A stretch of 64,000 bases of DNA from Candidatus Brevundimonas colombiensis (GTDB lineage: Bacteria > Pseudomonadota > Alphaproteobacteria > Caulobacterales > Caulobacteraceae), in the NCBI GenBank assembly GCA_029202665.1, contig CP119326.1, positions 2,356,001 through 2,420,000 on the forward strand, read 5' to 3'. The notes beneath the pieces were generated by a model. It was not told the origin of the DNA and made no database searches. It was given only the letters and a program-made list of their open reading frames with translations. Position numbers and translations under genes: made by a program. Shown one piece after another: positions 61,739 to 64,000 of this stretch (its first letter is position 1; every line of letters starts with the position of its first letter).

Positions 61739-61866
61739 GGACAATCCTCATGGAGCAAGGCGGCGGGAACTTTTGAAGCCCTTACCCATCACGTGTTGCG
61801 GCTTTGCGGACGGAATGTGGAGGCCATGTCGCGCCTGTTGGTTTGACGATACCGCCGACTGCAGCG

Positions 61867-62913
61867 TCAGTCGGCGAGCGGCAGTTCGAACTCAGCCCGG
61901 AGCCCGCCGGCATCAGACCGTCCCAGCAGGGCGTATCCGCCATGGGCTTCGGCGATATACTTCACGACGGTCAGGCCCAGGCCAGATCCCTTTGCGTCAG
62001 AGCGCGCGCTGCGGAAAGGATCGAACATCTGGGGCGCGATGTCATGGGGAATTCCCGGGCCCGAATCCGCGACGCTGAGGACAGCGAATCCGGCGTTTTC
62101 TTCGATGGCGACCCTGACGACGCCTGGATCGGCATGGACGCGGACATTTTCCAGCAGGGCATGAAGGGCCTGCCGGATGCGCGTGCTGTCCCCGAACACC
62201 CGTACGGGCCTCACCTCCCATTCGATCGTGAAGCCAAGTTTGTTGAGCAGCGGCTCGTACAGGCTTCTCAACGGCTGGATGACCTGGTCCAGCGCCAGTT
62301 TTTCAGTCTTCAGCGACATACGGCCGCTTTCGTAAAGGCTGATGACCCGCAGATCTTCGACAATCCGGGTCAGGCCCTCCAACTGAAACTTCATCAGGGC
62401 CATCCATTCGTCGTCCAGATCGAACACTTCGTCGGCGACGCCTTCCATCATGCCGTTCATGATGGTCAGGGGGGTCCTGAGTTCATGAGCGATGGCGGCG
62501 TTCCACTGGATGGATTCGTTGGTGGATTTTTGCAGATGCGCCGCCAAGGTGTTGAAATCGGATATGAGTTGCGAGATTTCGCCTAGGCTCCCATCCTTGT
62601 ATTCCACACGGGCCGACAGGTCGCCGGCCGTCATGTTTCGCGCGACCAGCGCGACCTGAGACAGTGGCGCGGCGATCCGCTGCGACAGGATGCGTCCCGC
62701 GATGAGGGACACCATCAGACCCCACAGCAGCGACAACACCAGAGCCGCCATGTCGACGGCGTTTATATAGCTCTCAAGATACTCGCTGCGCGGGTCGATG
62801 AACACCACATCGAGAATGCCCCAGAACACGAACGCCGAAAGCAGACCGCTGACCGCGACCGCAGCCATATAGAGGGAAAATTTCCGCTGGAGGCTGGGCG
62901 AACGTTGGATCAT
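61867..62913 (-). CDS. Sensor histidine kinase (BaeS/AdeS-like)
   Basis: 348 aa. Two transmembrane helices (about 14-36 and 52-72) flank a very short periplasmic loop, so it may sense within the membrane. Then HAMP (about 72-128), HisKA with IAHELRTPLTIMNGM, N-box ALLENVRVHAD and G-boxes DSGPGIP and GSGLGLTVV. Overlaps its response regulator by 4 nt and lies 122 nt upstream of the exporter operon, its likely target. Confidence 0.92.
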   Translation of the reverse strand: MIQRSPSLQRKFSLYMAAVAVSGLLSAFVFWGILDVVFIDPRSEYLESYINAVDMAALVLSLLWGLMVSLIAGRILSQRIAAPLSQVALVARNMTAGDLSARVEYKDGSLGEISQLISDFNTLAAHLQKSTNESIQWNAAIAHELRTPLTIMNGMMEGVADEVFDLDDEWMALMKFQLEGLTRIVEDLRVISLYESGRMSLKTEKLALDQVIQPLRSLYEPLLNKLGFTIEWEVRPVRVFGDSTRIRQALHALLENVRVHADPGVVRVAIEENAGFAVLSVADSGPGIPHDIAPQMFDPFRSARSDAKGSGLGLTVVKYIAEAHGGYALLGRSDAGGLRAEFELPLAD

Positions 62914-63596
62914 CGCGCGTTCAGGCGATATCCGACGCCTCTGACGCCCTTGAGCGCTTTTTCCATTCCAGCGGCGGTCAGCTTGCGGCGCAACTTACTG
63001 ATGTGGCTGTCGACCGTGCGATCCAGCGCGTCTTCATTCGGCAGACAGGCGTCAGCCAATTCCCCGCGTGAGAAGACCCGCATCGGATGGCGGGCCATGA
63101 ACTCCAAAAGACGGAATTCGGTCAGTGTGGTGTCCAGGTGGTTGATCTGGTCGCCGCTTCGCACGGTGGCGATATAGCTTTCCGGGTCGATCTCCAGCGC
63201 GCCGACGCGGATCAGTCGGTCAGGCGCCATGCCAGCGGTGCGTCTCAGTATGGCCTGAACGCGAGCGACCACCTCGACGGCGCTGAAGGGTTTGACCACA
63301 TAGTCGTCCGCGCCGGTGCGCAGCGCCTGAAGCTTGTCCACATCCTGATCCAGCGCGGTCATGATGAGAACCGGCGTATCGCCGCGACGACGCAGTTCGG
63401 ACAGCACGCCCCAGCCATTGATGCGCGGCAGCATGACGTCCAGCAGCACCACATCCGGCTTCAGCGAAGCATACAGGTCGAGACCCACCTGCCCATCGTA
63501 GGCGCGGGCGGTGCGAAATCCTTCACGGACCAGATAACGATCCAGAATTTCCGCGATCGCGACTTCATCTTCAACGATGAGGGCTAGGGGTGTCAT
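62910..63596 (-). CDS. OmpR-family response regulator (BaeR/AdeR-like)
   Basis: 228 aa. Receiver with acidic pocket VEDE, phospho-Asp53 in LLDVMLP, Thr in IMTALD, and Lys in YVVKPF; C-terminal winged helix with LTEFRLLEFMARHPMRVFSRGELADAC and SHISKLRRKL. Probably activates the adjacent efflux/modification genes (inference from position and likeness to AdeRS). Confidence 0.94.
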   Translation of the reverse strand: MTPLALIVEDEVAIAEILDRYLVREGFRTARAYDGQVGLDLYASLKPDVVLLDVMLPRINGWGVLSELRRRGDTPVLIMTALDQDVDKLQALRTGADDYVVKPFSAVEVVARVQAILRRTAGMAPDRLIRVGALEIDPESYIATVRSGDQINHLDTTLTEFRLLEFMARHPMRVFSRGELADACLPNEDALDRTVDSHISKLRRKLTAAGMEKALKGVRGVGYRLNAR

Positions 63597-63961
63597 GGGT
63601 TTGACGTCAAGATCTCATGTTCATGCGAACAATCTCGCATGGGGCGGATCCATGTCCAAGCCGAGATCACCGTGTCCATCATAAGTCCATCAAGTCTTCA
63701 TATTCGATCGTGATTTCTCTCCGTGGTGCGGAAATCGTCATGAGCGGGCGATGACATTTTAAGTCGGTTTGACCGCCTGCCGACCCGATTCCGCTCGTTT
63801 TAACCGCCGCCTGCGCCTCCCGCGATCTGCGCCGACCTTGTAGAAGGCGCAGGTCCACGCCGAACGCCTCCACAGCTTCAGGATTATGATCTCTTTCGGG
63901 ACTTCCGTTCGGCCTGTTCGCTTCCTAGCTTGACGACAGGTCGTTGCTAAGGAGAACGAGA
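63597..63961. other. Divergent intergenic region
   Basis: 365 nt between the response regulator and the gene starting at 63962. It must contain promoters for both. AAGGAGAACGAG just before 63962 is a good ribosome-binding site. I see no RNA gene, repeat or convincing small ORF. Confidence 0.5.
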
Positions 63962-64000
63962 ATGGTCACCGCCCGCGAGAAACGTTTGGCGCCGCTGAGA
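63962..64000 (+). CDS. Start of an unidentified gene, cut by window end
   Basis: 13 codons (MVTAREKRLAPLR) after a strong Shine-Dalgarno AAGGAG at proper distance. Too short to identify. Confidence 0.6.
   Translation, partial: MVTAREKRLAPLR

Noticed and set aside
63679..63873. 64-codon minus-strand open frame upstream of the response regulator
   Set aside because: No ribosome-binding site, no domain, lies in the regulatory interval.

Overview
The window is GC-rich DNA, almost fully coding, that reads like the chromosome of a Caulobacterales alphaproteobacterium, most likely Brevundimonas or a close relative (inference from gene order and protein character). The clues are ntrY-ntrX-dat-hfq-hflX in one strand-coherent block, a pyruvate dehydrogenase E1 beta carrying its own lipoyl domain, a circularly permuted two-piece tmRNA next to sspB, an alpha-type SspB, DUF4169 and RHH_4 small proteins, and frequent TTG/GTG starts with 1-4 nt gene overlaps.

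Layout. 1-7 kb: nitrogen two-component system (ntrY fragment, ntrX), D-amino acid aminotransferase, hfq, hflX, CPA1 Na+/H+ antiporter. 7-14.3 kb: HAD phosphatase, mazG, GPH-type transporter, VanY-like peptidase, HELTH metallopeptidase-like protein, wrbA, extradiol dioxygenase, AMP-dependent ligase. 14.5-27 kb is the lipoate/central carbon section: lipA, a COQ10-like START protein, FAD oxidoreductase, acetyltransferase, rpmF, eno, ftsB-like, then pdhA-[low-GC orphan]-pdhB-[small DUF]-pdhC-gpx-lpdA. 27-46 kb is housekeeping: ltrA, uvrD, SIMPL, lipoproteins, fumC, RusA-like, sspB, ssrA, miaA, mrp, OYE-type reductase, folA, thyA, a divergent ilvC paralogue, tRNA-Pro.

46.4-49 kb is a mobile-element graveyard at tRNA-Gln(TTG). 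It holds a direct repeat of the tRNA 3' end, two degraded tyrosine-integrase remnants in tandem, an IS3-family remnant and a truncated IS5-family element. Because the second integrase remnant lies distal to the second att copy, the genes that follow may be the cargo of an old integrated element.

49.2-63.6 kb is the most interesting part. A plus-strand set (class III aminotransferase, FemAB/GNAT-like protein, arginase-fold protein with its metal ligands, cyclopropane-fatty-acid-synthase-like methyltransferase) converges on a tightly overlapping minus-strand set (DegT-type aminotransferase, two SMR/ArnE-F-like half-transporters, serine hydrolase, HAD-IB phosphatase, then a DevBCA-like MFP-ATPase-permease exporter with a TolC partner), preceded by an AdeRS/BaeSR-like two-component system. 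I infer a regulated pathway that makes and exports an amino-modified lipid or surface metabolite; I do not recognise it as a described system.
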